This document shows, piece after piece, positions 51,567 through 61,067 of a DNA stretch of 64,000 nt. The notes under the pieces were generated by a model. It worked only from the letters and a program-made list of their open reading frames with translations, was not told where the DNA came from and did not search any database. Numbering within the stretch: position 1 is the stretch's first letter; each line of letters begins with the position of its first letter. This DNA is from Methylorubrum aminovorans (lineage in GTDB: Bacteria > Pseudomonadota > Alphaproteobacteria > Rhizobiales > Beijerinckiaceae), in the NCBI RefSeq assembly GCF_022179725.1, contig NZ_BPRC01000005.1, positions 186,001-250,000 of the forward strand. Direction: 5' to 3'. Made by a program: the position numbers and the translations under genes.

Positions 51567-52997
51567 ATGAGCGCCGCACGAGGCACGACGGCCGAACCCA
51601 TGGTCTGGACCCGCGAGATCCCCTTCATCGACCCGGTCGCGGCCGCGGCGCAGCTCGCCCGGCTGCCCGGGCTCGCCTTCCTCGACAGCGCCATGCGGCA
51701 CGACACGCTGGGCCGCGTCTCGGTACTGGCTGCCGACCCGTTCGGGCGCTTCCGCTATCGCGACGGCCGCGCCACACTCGACGGGCGCGCGGTGCCCGGA
51801 CGGCCGCTGGAGGCGCTGCGGGCCTGCCTCGCACCCTACCGTCTGGCGCCGCAGGCCGAGCTGCCGGCCTTTCCGGGGGGGGCGATCGGCTACTTCGCCT
51901 ACGATCTCGGCGCGAGCCTGGAGCGGGTTGCGGCTCCGGCGCGCCGGGCGGAGCTGACCGACGACATCGCCTTCAACCTCTACGACACGCTGCTCGCCGT
52001 CGATCACGGCCGGCGCAGCTGCCTGCTGATCGCGACGGGCTTTCCCGAGACCGATCCCTTCGCTCGGGAAGCGCGCGCGAAGGAACGGCTCGACGCCTTC
52101 GCGGCGCGGCTCGCCGCACCGTCCGAACCTCTGCCGAAATGGGCCAGAGCCAAGCTCGCGTGGCGCTCGAACTTTTCGCGCGAAGCCTATGAAACCGCTG
52201 TCGAAACGGTTCGAAATTACATTCGTGCCGGCGACATCTATCAGGCCAATATCGCTCAGCGCTTCTCCGCCGACTTGCCCCCCGGCTTCGACCCGTTCGC
52301 CTTCTACCGGCGGCTTCGCGAGACCAACCCGGCGACCTTCGGGGCCTATCTCGATTTCGATGGCCTGACGGTGGCTTCCTCCTCGCCCGAGCGCTTCCTC
52401 AAGTTGGAGGGGCGGGCGGTCGAGACCCGGCCGATCAAGGGCACGGTGGCCCGCGATTCCGATCCCGCCCGCGACGCCGAGATCGCTGCCGCCCTCCAGG
52501 CCAATCCGAAGGAGCGGGCCGAAAACATCATGATCGTCGATCTGCTCCGCAACGACCTGTCGCGGGTGTGCGAGCCCGGCAGCGTGCGGGTGCCGACCCT
52601 GTGCGGGGTGGAATCCTATGCCGGCATCCACCATCTCGTGTCGGTGGTGACGGGCACCCTTCGCGACGGCGCGGACGCCCTCGACCTCATCGAGAAGACC
52701 TTTCCCGGCGGTTCGATCACCGGTGCGCCGAAGCTCAGGGCCATGGACATCATCACCGAGATCGAGGGGGACGCGCGCGAGCTCTATTGCGGGGCGATCG
52801 GCGCGCTCGGCTTCGATGGATCGCTCGACACCTCGATCGCGATCCGCACCGTCGTCATGGACGACAGACAGGCGGTGCTCCAGGCGGGCGGCGGCGTGAC
52901 GCTGCTCTCCGAGCCCGGCCCCGAATACGAGGAAACGCTGACCAAGGCGGCCCGCGTCTTCGCGGCTTTCGAGACGGCCTCCGAGGAGGGCGCATGA
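51567..52997 (+). CDS. pabB: Aminodeoxychorismate synthase component I
   Basis: 476 residues of the chorismate-binding fold: ASSSPERFLKLEG and ETRPIKGTVARD (PIKGT is the PabB version, where anthranilate synthases have PIAGT), ENIMIVDLLRNDL and FPGGSITGAPKLRAM. It aminates chorismate for p-aminobenzoate and folate with the glutaminase PabA. Its stop overlaps the pabA start by ATGA, a strong sign of coupled translation. Confidence 0.94.
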   Translation: MSAARGTTAEPMVWTREIPFIDPVAAAAQLARLPGLAFLDSAMRHDTLGRVSVLAADPFGRFRYRDGRATLDGRAVPGRPLEALRACLAPYRLAPQAELPAFPGGAIGYFAYDLGASLERVAAPARRAELTDDIAFNLYDTLLAVDHGRRSCLLIATGFPETDPFAREARAKERLDAFAARLAAPSEPLPKWARAKLAWRSNFSREAYETAVETVRNYIRAGDIYQANIAQRFSADLPPGFDPFAFYRRLRETNPATFGAYLDFDGLTVASSSPERFLKLEGRAVETRPIKGTVARDSDPARDAEIAAALQANPKERAENIMIVDLLRNDLSRVCEPGSVRVPTLCGVESYAGIHHLVSVVTGTLRDGADALDLIEKTFPGGSITGAPKLRAMDIITEIEGDARELYCGAIGALGFDGSLDTSIAIRTVVMDDRQAVLQAGGGVTLLSEPGPEYEETLTKAARVFAAFETASEEGA

Positions 52998-53623
52998 TCC
53001 TCGTCGTCGACAACTACGATTCCTTCGTCTTCAACGTGGTGCGCTACTTCGAGGAGCTGGGCGAGACCGTCGAGGTCGTGCGCAACGACGCGCTCGATGT
53101 CGCCGGCATCCGCGCCCGCAACCCCGAGGCGGTGGTGATCTCGCCCGGCCCCTGCACCCCGGCGGAGGCCGGCGTCAGCCTGCCGGCGATCCGCGAACTC
53201 TCCGGCGAAGTGCCGATCCTCGGTGTCTGTCTCGGGCATCAGGCGATCGGCGCGGCCTTCGGCGGCCGGGTCGAGCGGGCGGGCCGCCCGCTGCACGGCC
53301 ACGCCACACCGATCCGCCACGGGGGCGAGCGGCTGTTCGAGGGGCTGCCGCAGCCGATGCAGGTCGGCCGCTACCATTCGCTGATCGTGGCGCCGACGCC
53401 GGAGATGGAGCGCCACCTCACCGTCGATGCCGCCTCGGGGGAGGGCGAGGTGATGGCGCTGTCGCACCGCAGCCACCCGACCTGGGGCATCCAGTTCCAC
53501 CCGGAATCGGTGCTGACCGAGAACGGCCACGCCCTGTTTTCCAACTTCCTGAAGGGCGCCCGCGCGTGGCGGGCAGCGGGCGCGCCGGAGCGGACGGACA
53601 GGCTCGCCGATGCTGTGGTCTGA
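52994..53623 (+). CDS. pabA: Aminodeoxychorismate synthase glutaminase subunit
   Basis: 209 residues. Class I glutamine amidotransferase: nucleophile Cys79 in GVCLGHQAIG, and the His-Glu pair in GIQFHPESV. It feeds ammonia to PabB. TrpG-like proteins are similar, but the operon with pabB and pabC makes PabA the better name. Overlaps pabB by 4 nt and pabC by 14 nt. Confidence 0.93.
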   Translation: MILVVDNYDSFVFNVVRYFEELGETVEVVRNDALDVAGIRARNPEAVVISPGPCTPAEAGVSLPAIRELSGEVPILGVCLGHQAIGAAFGGRVERAGRPLHGHATPIRHGGERLFEGLPQPMQVGRYHSLIVAPTPEMERHLTVDAASGEGEVMALSHRSHPTWGIQFHPESVLTENGHALFSNFLKGARAWRAAGAPERTDRLADAVV

Positions 53624-54467
53624 CGGACGGCTGGTCGAGGGCGGCACCCTCCCCTTCGCCATGGCCGACCGCGGCCTGCTGCTCGGTGACGGGGTGTTCG
53701 ACACGGCGCTCGGCGTCCAGGGCCGGGTCGCGTTCGAGGGCGCCCATGTCGACCGCCTCACCGCCGCCGCGGCGGCACTCGGCTTCTCCGCCGAGCGGGA
53801 GCGGATCATCGAGGCGATGCGGGCGCTCGCCGGCACCGCGCCGCTGGCGGCGATCCGCACCACGCTGACCCGCGGCCCCGGCCCGCGCGGGCTCGCCCCG
53901 CCGCCCGAGCCGGCACCGTTCCTATTCGGCAGCGCCGCGCCGGCTCGCGCCGTCCTGTTCTTCGCGCCGCTGCGGCTGGCGCTCACACGAATCGCCCGCA
54001 ACGACACCTCGCCGACCGCGCGCCTCAAGACGCTCGGCTATCTCGACGCGGTGCTCGCCGCCCGCGATGCGCAGGCGCAGGGCTTCGACGAGGCCCTGTT
54101 CCTCAACACCCGTGGCCGCGTGGCCTGCGCCGGCACCGGCAACCTTTTTGCGATTTTGGAAGGGACGCTCGTCACCCCGCCGCTGGAGGAGGGCGTGTTA
54201 CCGGGCATCGTCCGGGGCGAGCTTCTCGCCCGGATCGCGCCGAGCCTCGGCATCGCGGTCGAGGAGCGCCCTCTCCTGCCCTCCGATCTGGAGGCCGCCG
54301 AGGCCCTGTTCGTCACCAACTCGCTGCGCCTGCTCGCGCCCGTGGCGGCGCTCGGTGCGCGAGCCTACGACAGTGCCGGGCACCCGGCTGTCCAGCGTCT
54401 GTGCGCGGCGCTGCGGGCGGCGGTCGCGGCGGAATGCGGGGTCGGGCTGGACGCGCTCGACCCGTGA
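53610..54467 (+). CDS. pabC: Aminodeoxychorismate lyase (class IV aminotransferase fold)
   Basis: 285 residues. PLP lysine is Lys140 in ARLKTLGYLDAVLA; ADRGLLLGDGVFDT is the class IV entry, and GVLPGIVRGELL the cofactor phosphate region. It splits aminodeoxychorismate to p-aminobenzoate and pyruvate. D-amino-acid transaminase relatives exist, but the tight operon settles the assignment. Confidence 0.88.
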   Translation: MLWSDGRLVEGGTLPFAMADRGLLLGDGVFDTALGVQGRVAFEGAHVDRLTAAAAALGFSAERERIIEAMRALAGTAPLAAIRTTLTRGPGPRGLAPPPEPAPFLFGSAAPARAVLFFAPLRLALTRIARNDTSPTARLKTLGYLDAVLAARDAQAQGFDEALFLNTRGRVACAGTGNLFAILEGTLVTPPLEEGVLPGIVRGELLARIAPSLGIAVEERPLLPSDLEAAEALFVTNSLRLLAPVAALGARAYDSAGHPAVQRLCAALRAAVAAECGVGLDALDP

Positions 54468-54485
54468 TCCGGTAATCCTGGGATT

Positions 54486-55112
54486 TCAGGCAAGCGCGTC
54501 GCTGGCCACGCGTCCGACCCCTGCCCGCTCCATCGCCTCCCAGGCCCCCGCCAGCGAGCCGTCGAGATCGATGCCGCGCACGGCATCCTCGACCACGATC
54601 ACCTCGAACCCGGCGGCGCGGGCATCCAGCGCGCTCCAGAGCACGCAGAAATCGGTGGCGAGGCCGGCGAGGAACAGGCGCGTCAGACCGCGCTCGGTGA
54701 GGTAGCCGGTCAGTCCGGTGCGGGTCCGGCGGTCGGCCTCCATGAAGGCCGAGTAGCTGTCGATGCCGGGGTGGTACCCTTTGCGGATCACCAGCTCGGC
54801 CCGCTCCGTCCTCAGTTCGGCGGCCAGCGCGGCCCCGCGCGTGCCCTGCACGCAGTGCTCCGGCCAGAGCACCTGCGCGCCGTAATGCAGGTCCGTTGTG
54901 TCGAAGGGCGCCTTGCCCGGATGGGTCGCGTGGAAGGAGGCGTGGCCGGGCGGGTGCCAGTCCTGGGTGAGAATGACGTGGGGCAGACGCGCCGCCAGCC
55001 GGTTGATCGGCGCGATCACCGCATCGCCCTCGGGCACGGCCAGCGCCCCGCCGGGCAGGAAATCGTTCTGCACGTCGATGACGAGCAGAACGTCATGGTC
55101 GGTCAGTTTCAT
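54486..55112 (-). CDS. pncA: Nicotinamidase/pyrazinamidase
   Basis: 208 residues. Isochorismatase fold with catalytic Asp13 (VIDVQNDF), Lys111 (RKGYHPG) and Cys156 (ATDFCV), and metal ligands Asp51, His53 and His86. It deamidates nicotinamide for NAD salvage. Convergent with pabC by 18 nt; a half copy of repeat A separates it from the quinone oxidoreductase upstream. Confidence 0.94.
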   Translation of the reverse strand: MKLTDHDVLLVIDVQNDFLPGGALAVPEGDAVIAPINRLAARLPHVILTQDWHPPGHASFHATHPGKAPFDTTDLHYGAQVLWPEHCVQGTRGAALAAELRTERAELVIRKGYHPGIDSYSAFMEADRRTRTGLTGYLTERGLTRLFLAGLATDFCVLWSALDARAAGFEVIVVEDAVRGIDLDGSLAGAWEAMERAGVGRVASDALA

Positions 55113-55127
55113 CGCCAGGTCCGAGGG

Positions 55128-55180
55128 TTCCGAGGGACAAGTCCCGCGGCGGGTCCGGGCAGAGCCCGGAATCCTTTGAT
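55128..55180 (-). repeat. Partial family A repeat (copy A5)
   Basis: On the minus strand: TCCGGGC/GCCCGGA (55154-55170) corresponds to hairpin 3 and GGGAC/GTCCC (55134-55145) to hairpin 4, followed by TCGGAACCCT like the TCGAAACCT of the other copies. Hairpins 1 and 2 are missing. It begins about 16 nt after the minus-strand oxidoreductase stop, keeping the orientation rule. Confidence 0.65.
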
Positions 55181-55195
55181 CCTATGAGCGGTGGA

Positions 55196-56167
55196 TCACG
55201 GCGTCATCACCGTCGTGCCGGTGGTCTGCCGCCCGGCGAGGTCGCGGTGGACCTGGCCCGCGTCGGCAAGCTTGGCCCGGGCGTGGATCGGGATCTTCAC
55301 CGCCCCGCTCGCGACCACCTCGAACAGTTCGGCGGCGTTGGCGTCGAGGCTCTCGCGGGTGGCGATGTGGGTGAACAGCGTCGGGCGGGTGGCGTAGAGC
55401 GAGCCCTTGGCGGCGAGGATGCCGATATCGAAGGCGTCGATCGGCCCGGAGGACGAGCCGAAGCTCGCGAAGATGCCGAAGGGCTGCAGGCAATCGAGGG
55501 AGGCGGGGAAGGTCGCCTTGCCGACGCCGTCATAGACCACCGGTACGCCCTTGCCGCCGGTGATCTCCTTCACCCGGGCGGCGAAATCCTCGTCGCGGTA
55601 GAGGATGACGTGGTCGCAGCCGTGTTCGCGGGCCAGTTCCGCCTTCTCCTCCGAGCCGACGGTGCCGATCACCGTGGCGCCGAGATGCTTGGCCCATTGC
55701 GTGGCGATGAGCCCGACGCCGCCGGCGGCGGCGTGGAACAGGATCGTGTCGCCGGGCTGCACCCGGTAGGTCCGGCGCAGCAGGTACTGCGCGGTGAGGC
55801 CCTTCAGCATCATCGCAGCGGCGGTCTCGTCGGAAATCGAATCCGGCACGTGGACGACGCCCTTGGTGTCGACCACCACCTCCTCGGCATAGGTGCCGAC
55901 GGCGCCCGCATAGGCGACGCGCTCACCGAGGCGGAAATCGGTCACGCCCTTGCCGAGCGCATCGACCACGCCCGCGCCCTCCTTGCCAAGGGTGAAGGGG
56001 AGCGAGGGCGCCTTGTAGGCACCGGAGCGGAAGTAGATGTCGATGAAGTTGACGCCGATGGCGGTCTGGCGGACGCGGATCTGGCCCGGCCCCGGCTCGG
56101 GCGAGGGCACGTCCTCGTAGACCATCGCCTCCGGCCCACCGTAGGCGTGCACCCGGATCGCCTTCAT
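55196..56167 (-). CDS. Zinc-independent NADPH:quinone oxidoreductase
   Basis: 323 residues of the MDR superfamily. GKEGAGVVDALG, the substrate-side GERVAYAGAVGTYAEEVVV and the cofactor loop AAAGGVGLIATQWAKHLGATVIG place it among QOR1-type quinone reductases. It lacks the Cys/His zinc residues of alcohol dehydrogenases. It reduces quinones or alkenals using NADPH. MKAIRVHAYGG is the natural start; the frame opens earlier. Confidence 0.92.
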   Translation of the reverse strand: MKAIRVHAYGGPEAMVYEDVPSPEPGPGQIRVRQTAIGVNFIDIYFRSGAYKAPSLPFTLGKEGAGVVDALGKGVTDFRLGERVAYAGAVGTYAEEVVVDTKGVVHVPDSISDETAAAMMLKGLTAQYLLRRTYRVQPGDTILFHAAAGGVGLIATQWAKHLGATVIGTVGSEEKAELAREHGCDHVILYRDEDFAARVKEITGGKGVPVVYDGVGKATFPASLDCLQPFGIFASFGSSSGPIDAFDIGILAAKGSLYATRPTLFTHIATRESLDANAAELFEVVASGAVKIPIHARAKLADAGQVHRDLAGRQTTGTTVMTP

Positions 56168-56346
56168 CGCGTTCTCCCGCGTTCTTTCAGTCTCGAATAC
56201 GGGGCGAGATATCGGTCCGGCGGAGCGAAGCAAGGGGCAAGCGCCGCCGCTTTGCGCTTATGCCCGAAGCGCACCGGCCGGGCGCGGGGACAAAGACTCG
56301 GGAATTGCCTCGGAACAGCTTCGGAGCGGGGACCGGGCGAGGGCCG

Positions 56347-56574
56347 CTATCCCTCCCGAACCGCGACCTGCATGCCCATGCCCGACAGGCAGCGCTCGAT
56401 GCGCTCCGTGAGTTCGGGCGTCAGCTCACGCACGTGGACGTGCAGGGTGCCGGTATCCTCCGGGCGCACTGTGACCCGGTAGCGCAAACCCTCGGCCTCC
56501 ATCTGGCGCAGCAGGTTGCCGCTCGCCGTCGTCATCGCGGTGATGTGCTGCTCGACCAGTTCGGGCTTCATCAT
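56347..56574 (-). CDS. Small protein of unknown function, coupled to the next gene
   Basis: 75 residues: MMKPELVEQHITAMTTASGNLLRQMEAEG then RYRVTVRPEDTGTLHVHVRELTPELTERIERC. Helix, two strands, helix by eye; no family is recognised. Its ATGA start overlaps the stop of the upstream 63-residue gene, so the pair is coupled. Both are minus strand between the quinone oxidoreductase and the UbiH-like gene. Confidence 0.6.
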   Translation of the reverse strand: MMKPELVEQHITAMTTASGNLLRQMEAEGLRYRVTVRPEDTGTLHVHVRELTPELTERIERCLSGMGMQVAVREG

Positions 56575-56762
56575 CCGCGGCCATCCCGCCCGTCGTTGCG
56601 CCGAGATGCGCAGGCGCTCTCGCCCTCATCGCGCGGCCGGACGTTCTGGACCGGCGGGAACAGGCGCTCGAGCCCGCGCGCGACGCCCGAGAGCACGGGA
56701 TCGAAGGCCGATCCGATCCGTGTCCGGCTGGTCTCCGGCTGCGAGGTGATGAATGGCTTCAT
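56571..56762 (-). CDS. Small unknown protein, first of a coupled pair
   Basis: 63 residues, MKPFITSQPETSRTRIGSAF, then LSGVARGLERLFPPVQNV and a charged tail. The overlap of its TGA with the next ATG (positions 56571-56574) is the main support for it being real, since gene-like overlap of this form is uncommon by chance. No domain found. Confidence 0.5.
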   Translation of the reverse strand: MKPFITSQPETSRTRIGSAFDPVLSGVARGLERLFPPVQNVRPRDEGESACASRRNDGRDGRG

Positions 56763-57022
56763 GAAACGCCCCCCTCAGACGTCAATGATCGTTGCGGCAA
56801 CGGAGCGTGCGGCGAGAGCGCGCACGTTCCTCAACATAGGTTGGCAATGCAGCGCGCCGGATTTGGTTTCATTTCGATTCGATCCGGCCGCGCTCGGCCC
56901 CCGGTCGCGCTCGGATCCTTCCGCCGCACTTGACCCGGCGGCAGCCGCGCCTCTGTAGGAAGTCGGCCTTCGGTCTTCGCCCGGAGGGCACTTCTCATGG
57001 GCATCTCAAGGAGTCTTCCGTC

Positions 57023-58273
57023 GTGACGGTCCCGGTGCAGACCTCCGTGCAGACCTCCCCCGCCCGCCCCTCCCCGGCTGCGCCGCCGCGCTTCGCCGTG
57101 GCGGTGGTGGGAGCCGGGGCGGCGGGGCTCGCCGCCGCCCTGGCGCTCGCCCGCGACGGGGTGGAGACCGCACTCGTCGGGCGTCATGCTCCGGTGGCGG
57201 ACGGGCGCACCGTGGCCTTGCTCGACGGCTCGGTGCGCTTCCTGACGGCGCTCGGCGCCTGGTCGGAGATCGCGCCGCATGCGAGCCCGCTCGCCGAACT
57301 CCAGATCGTCGACGACACCGGCAGCCTGTTCCGCCCGCCGCCTGCCCGCTTCTCGGCCGCCGAGATCGGCCTCGACGCCTTCGGCTGGAACGTCGAGAGC
57401 GCCCGCCTCGTCGAGACCCTGCGGAGTCAGGCCCGCACCACGCCGGGCCTGACCCTGTTCGAGGCGGATTCGGCCGGGATGCGCCTCGCCGACGGCGCGG
57501 CCGTGCTGGATCTGGAGGACGGGCGCGCGCTCTCGGCCCAGCTCGTCGTCGGCGCCGACGGCGGCCGCTCGCCGCTGCGGGCGGCCTCGGGTTTGCGCAC
57601 CCGCGAATGGTCCTACCCGCAGGCGGCGCTCACCACGCTCCTCGCCCATGACCGGCCCCATCGCGACATCTCCACCGAGTTCCACACCCGCAACGGGCCC
57701 TTCACCCTGGTGCCGCTGCCCGGCGGCCACCGCTCCAGCCTCGTCTGGGTCACGGCGGAGCGGGCGGCCAAGCGCCTCTCGGGGCTCGACGATGCCGACC
57801 TTGCCGCGGCGGTGGAGCATCAGGCCCGCTCGATGCTGGGTGCCATGCGGATCGACGGCCCGCGCGGGCTGGTGCCGATGCGCGGACTCTCGGTGGAGCG
57901 GCCGGTCGCCGACCGCCTCGCGCTGATCGGCGAGGCCGCCCACGTCTTCCCGCCGATCGGGGCGCAGGGGCTCAATCTTGGACTGCGCGACGCGGCGGCC
58001 CTGCGCGACGCGGTGTTCTCCGCCCGAGAGGCGAACCGCGATCCGGGGGCACCGGCCTCGCTCGCGGGCTTCGGCCGGACGCGGGGCGTCGATGCGCGCC
58101 TGCGTGGGGCGGCGGTGGACATGCTCAACCGCTCGTTGCTCACCAGCCTGTTGCCGGTCGATGCCCTGCGGGGCCTCGGCCTCGTCGCGCTGAGCGCGAT
58201 CCCGCCCCTGCGACGCATGGTGATGCGCGAGGGCGTGCAGCCGCGCCTCGGCGCGCCGAGCCTGATGCGTTGA
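57023..58273 (+). CDS. UbiH/Coq6-type FAD hydroxylase
   Basis: 416 residues. FAD-binding GxGxxG in VVGAGAAGLAAALALARDG (about 18-36), the second FAD motif LIGEAAHVFPPIGAQGLNLGLRDAA (DG motif with Glu in place of the usual Asp), and the ubiquinone-hydroxylase-like middle domain. These enzymes hydroxylate the ubiquinone ring; which position is unclear. GTG start with AAGGAG 9 nt upstream. Not next to other ubi genes (ubiE and ubiB are at 26 kb). Confidence 0.88.
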   Translation: MTVPVQTSVQTSPARPSPAAPPRFAVAVVGAGAAGLAAALALARDGVETALVGRHAPVADGRTVALLDGSVRFLTALGAWSEIAPHASPLAELQIVDDTGSLFRPPPARFSAAEIGLDAFGWNVESARLVETLRSQARTTPGLTLFEADSAGMRLADGAAVLDLEDGRALSAQLVVGADGGRSPLRAASGLRTREWSYPQAALTTLLAHDRPHRDISTEFHTRNGPFTLVPLPGGHRSSLVWVTAERAAKRLSGLDDADLAAAVEHQARSMLGAMRIDGPRGLVPMRGLSVERPVADRLALIGEAAHVFPPIGAQGLNLGLRDAAALRDAVFSAREANRDPGAPASLAGFGRTRGVDARLRGAAVDMLNRSLLTSLLPVDALRGLGLVALSAIPPLRRMVMREGVQPRLGAPSLMR

Positions 58274-58332
58274 ATGGTTTGGGACTTCGACTTGTGGCCT
58301 CTGAGGGCGCTCGGCCGAAGTGTTTGGAAAAA

Positions 58333-58785
58333 TTACAAAAAATCGCCGTAGAGATCGACCGTCTCGAAGCCACGCGGGGCCAGCCGCTCGGACAGCACCC
58401 GGCGGTGGCAGCGGGCGGGGTCGCGCTCGAAGCAGAGCAGGCAGACGGGGCGCTCGGCGGCCAGTTCCGCCAGGGCGTCGAGGGCCAATCCCCCGTCGGC
58501 GGTGTCGAGCACGTCCTCGCAATAGATCCGGCGCATCAGTCCGGCATCGTGGGCGCGGGCCGCCTCGCGGCCGGATTTGGGGGTGCCGAGACTCCGGAAA
58601 TGCTCGTAGCCGAGCCCGGCCTCCGTGAGGCCCACCTTCAGGGCGCCCTTCGAGAAGCCGCGCTTGCGCGAGTTGGCCACCGCTCGCACGTCGGCGAGCA
58701 CGGCCACGTCCGCCGCCTTCAGGGCGGCGTGCAGGCGCTCCGGCGACAAGCCTTCGTATCCGATGGTGAACAGAGTCTTGCGCAT
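58333..58785 (-). CDS. DUF488 family protein
   Basis: 150 residues. TIGYEGLSPERLHAALKAADVAVLADVRAVANSRKRGFSKGAL, then YEHFRSLGTPK and VCLLCFERDPARCHRRVLSERLA. The C-terminal CxxCxxxxxxCHR pattern is characteristic of DUF488, a family of unknown function, sometimes near stress genes. Ordinary length. Convergent with the UbiH-like gene. Confidence 0.88.
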   Translation of the reverse strand: MRKTLFTIGYEGLSPERLHAALKAADVAVLADVRAVANSRKRGFSKGALKVGLTEAGLGYEHFRSLGTPKSGREAARAHDAGLMRRIYCEDVLDTADGGLALDALAELAAERPVCLLCFERDPARCHRRVLSERLAPRGFETVDLYGDFL

Positions 58786-58983
58786 CGCGGGGCTCAGGGA
58801 AAATTCAGGATCGGCAAGGTTTTAGATGGGGGCGGTCCGGCCGCCGGCCAGCGTCCGCGGCGCCTATGTGCCTGTGGTGCAACGCCTTCCGGAATTCCGC
58901 CGCAATGCCAGCAAAGTTCTGTTAACCGGATCAAGGGCATCGAATACCCATTGAAGTCGCACGCGAGAAGTGGCGGGCCGTCG

Positions 58984-59835
58984 ATGTCGCTGGACACCGA
59001 AATTTCCTCGAGGCCCGCATCGGCTCCGCGCGGATGGCTCAAGCGCGGGCTCGCCGCGCTTCTGCTCTCCGGGCTCGCCGCCTGCGCTGCGCAGAACGAC
59101 TTCTACCCCACCAAGGGCGACGTGAAGCCCCATCCCGGCGTGGCGCGGGCCAAGAGCCACCCGATTCAGGGCATCGACATCTCGAAATGGCAGGGGCCGA
59201 TCAACTGGGCCTCGGTCAAGGCGGCCGGCACGCAGTTCGCCTTCATCAAGGCCACCGAGGGCGGTGACCACGTCGACGAGCGCTTCCGTGAGAATTGGGA
59301 GGGCGCGGGCCGGGCCGGCGTGCCGCGGGGCGCCTACCATTTCGTGTTCTGGTGCCGCTCGGCCGAGGACCAGATGGCGTGGTTCAAGCGCAACGTGCCG
59401 AACGATCCGACCGCCCTGCCCCCGGTGCTCGACGTGGAGTGGAACGGCCACTCGGCCAAGTGCCCGAAGAAGCTGCCCAAGGCCCAGGCGCTGGCGATGA
59501 TCCGCTACATGCTGGACGAGATGGAGGCCTATACCGGCAAGCGGCCGATCATCTACACCGACATCACCTTCCACAAGGACGTGCTGGAAGACGAGCTGCC
59601 CGATTATCCCCACTGGGTCCGCTCGACCGCGGCCGAGCCCGAGCAGCGCTACGCCAACCGCAAGTGGATGCTGTGGCAGTTCACCTCGACCGGACGCGTG
59701 CCCGGCGTGCGCGGCGACGTCGACCGCAACGCCTTCTACGGCAGCCCGACCGAGTGGGCCTCGTTCCTCGCCACCGACTGCGACCCGCGCGAGCACCGGC
59801 GCCTGTCGAACCAGGGCCTCTGCACCGGCAAGTAG
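58984..59835 (+). CDS. GH25 muramidase-like lipoprotein
   Basis: 283 residues. Lipoprotein signal with lipobox LAAC (Cys34), then a GH25 (Chalaropsis-type) barrel: GIDISKWQG (Asp65), FAFIKATEG, and VLDVEWNG (Asp150, Glu152), the catalytic acids. It probably cleaves the peptidoglycan glycan strand from the inner face of the outer membrane or inner membrane. Unusual polar N-terminus (MSLDTEISSRPASAP) before the lipobox; upstream frame is not credible. Confidence 0.9.
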   Translation: MSLDTEISSRPASAPRGWLKRGLAALLLSGLAACAAQNDFYPTKGDVKPHPGVARAKSHPIQGIDISKWQGPINWASVKAAGTQFAFIKATEGGDHVDERFRENWEGAGRAGVPRGAYHFVFWCRSAEDQMAWFKRNVPNDPTALPPVLDVEWNGHSAKCPKKLPKAQALAMIRYMLDEMEAYTGKRPIIYTDITFHKDVLEDELPDYPHWVRSTAAEPEQRYANRKWMLWQFTSTGRVPGVRGDVDRNAFYGSPTEWASFLATDCDPREHRRLSNQGLCTGK

Positions 59836-60113
59836 ACTGCGCCCGCGGCCGGCCGAGTGGACCAGCAGGGTGGCTTCCAAGTCGACCGGAACGGGCGATC
59901 GACGCCGGCCCGTGTCGCCCCGTCGGCGCCACAGGTAAGTGAAACCTATGTTATGTTGCCTCTCGGCGCACCTGCGTAGAGCCGCAGGGCTCGACTTGGC
60001 CATCACCTGAATTTTTGGGGATTCAACGGTGGATATGTCTACTTGTAGACAGACTTCTGCCCAACCGTTGCGTTAGGAGCCCTGCCGGCGACCCTACGGA
60101 CTTCGAGTTGTAC

Positions 60114-60875
60114 ATGCCTTCGGCCACAGAGCGCTGCTTCGAAGGCAATCTGCTCCTGAACTGTCTGAGCCCTGGGGATCGCGGCCTGCTTCTGCCGGAC
60201 ATGGAACGGCTGGAGTATCAGCGCGGCGAGACGCTGTTCGCCGCCGGTCGGGAGGTGGATTTCATCACCTTTCCCCTCGAACAGACCGTCGTCACCCTTC
60301 TGATCTCGATGATCGACGGGCGCAGCGCCGAGACGGCCACGATCGGCCGCGAAGGGGCGGTCGGGGGCGTGGTGAGCAACGGCGGATTGCCGGCCTCGAC
60401 CCATGCCATGATCCAGATCGGCGGCCCGATCCTGCGGATGGAATCGATACGGCTGCAGGAGGCCAAGCGGCGCTCGGAATCGCTGCGCAACCTGTTCACC
60501 CGCTACTCCGACTGCCTGTTGGCGCAGGTGCTGCAATCGGTGGCCTGCAACGCCCTCCACCCGATCGAGGAGCGCTGCCTGCGCTGGCTCCTGACGCTTC
60601 AGGACCGGCTCGACAGCAATGTTCTGCCGATCACCCAGGAATCGCTGGCCGCGATGCTCGGCGTGCAGCGCACCTATCTCACCCGTATCCTGCGGATGCT
60701 GCAGCAGCAGGGATTGATCGAGGTCGGGCGCGGGCGGATCACCATCGTCAACCGGGCGGCGATCGAGGAGGTCGCCTGCGAGTGCCATGCCTGCGTCAAG
60801 CGCCATTACGAGACCGTGCTCGGCGCGGTCTACAGCCCGAGCGGGCGGCTCATCGCGATCGAGCCGCCCGAGTAG
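60114..60875 (+). CDS. Crp/Fnr-family transcription regulator
   Basis: 253 residues. N-terminal cyclic-nucleotide-like beta barrel (about 20-130, QRGETLFAAGREVDFITFPLEQTVVTLL) without the Fnr iron-sulfur cysteines, and a C-terminal helix-turn-helix (about 190-225, LTQESLAAMLGVQRTYLTRILRMLQQQGLIE, reading ITQESLAAMLG) typical of Crp. CECHACVK near the end holds three Cys/His. The start MPSATERCF fits the family; the gene is 192 nt before a sensor kinase, a plausible partner. Confidence 0.85.
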   Translation: MPSATERCFEGNLLLNCLSPGDRGLLLPDMERLEYQRGETLFAAGREVDFITFPLEQTVVTLLISMIDGRSAETATIGREGAVGGVVSNGGLPASTHAMIQIGGPILRMESIRLQEAKRRSESLRNLFTRYSDCLLAQVLQSVACNALHPIEERCLRWLLTLQDRLDSNVLPITQESLAAMLGVQRTYLTRILRMLQQQGLIEVGRGRITIVNRAAIEEVACECHACVKRHYETVLGAVYSPSGRLIAIEPPE

Positions 60876-61067
60876 GATGCTCTCGGACTCGACCGGACAC
60901 CTCGAATTTTCCATCGGGCGGCATGACGATCGCGGCCGATGTCTTGTGCCCGAAGCGTTGCCGATGCACCATCGCCGCCGTCCGGTCGGCCGGCCGCCGC
61001 AGGCGGCTTCGGAGGAAGGGCGCCGCGATCACCCGGCTTGCCGGGTTCGTCCTCGCTGGGTTCGTCC

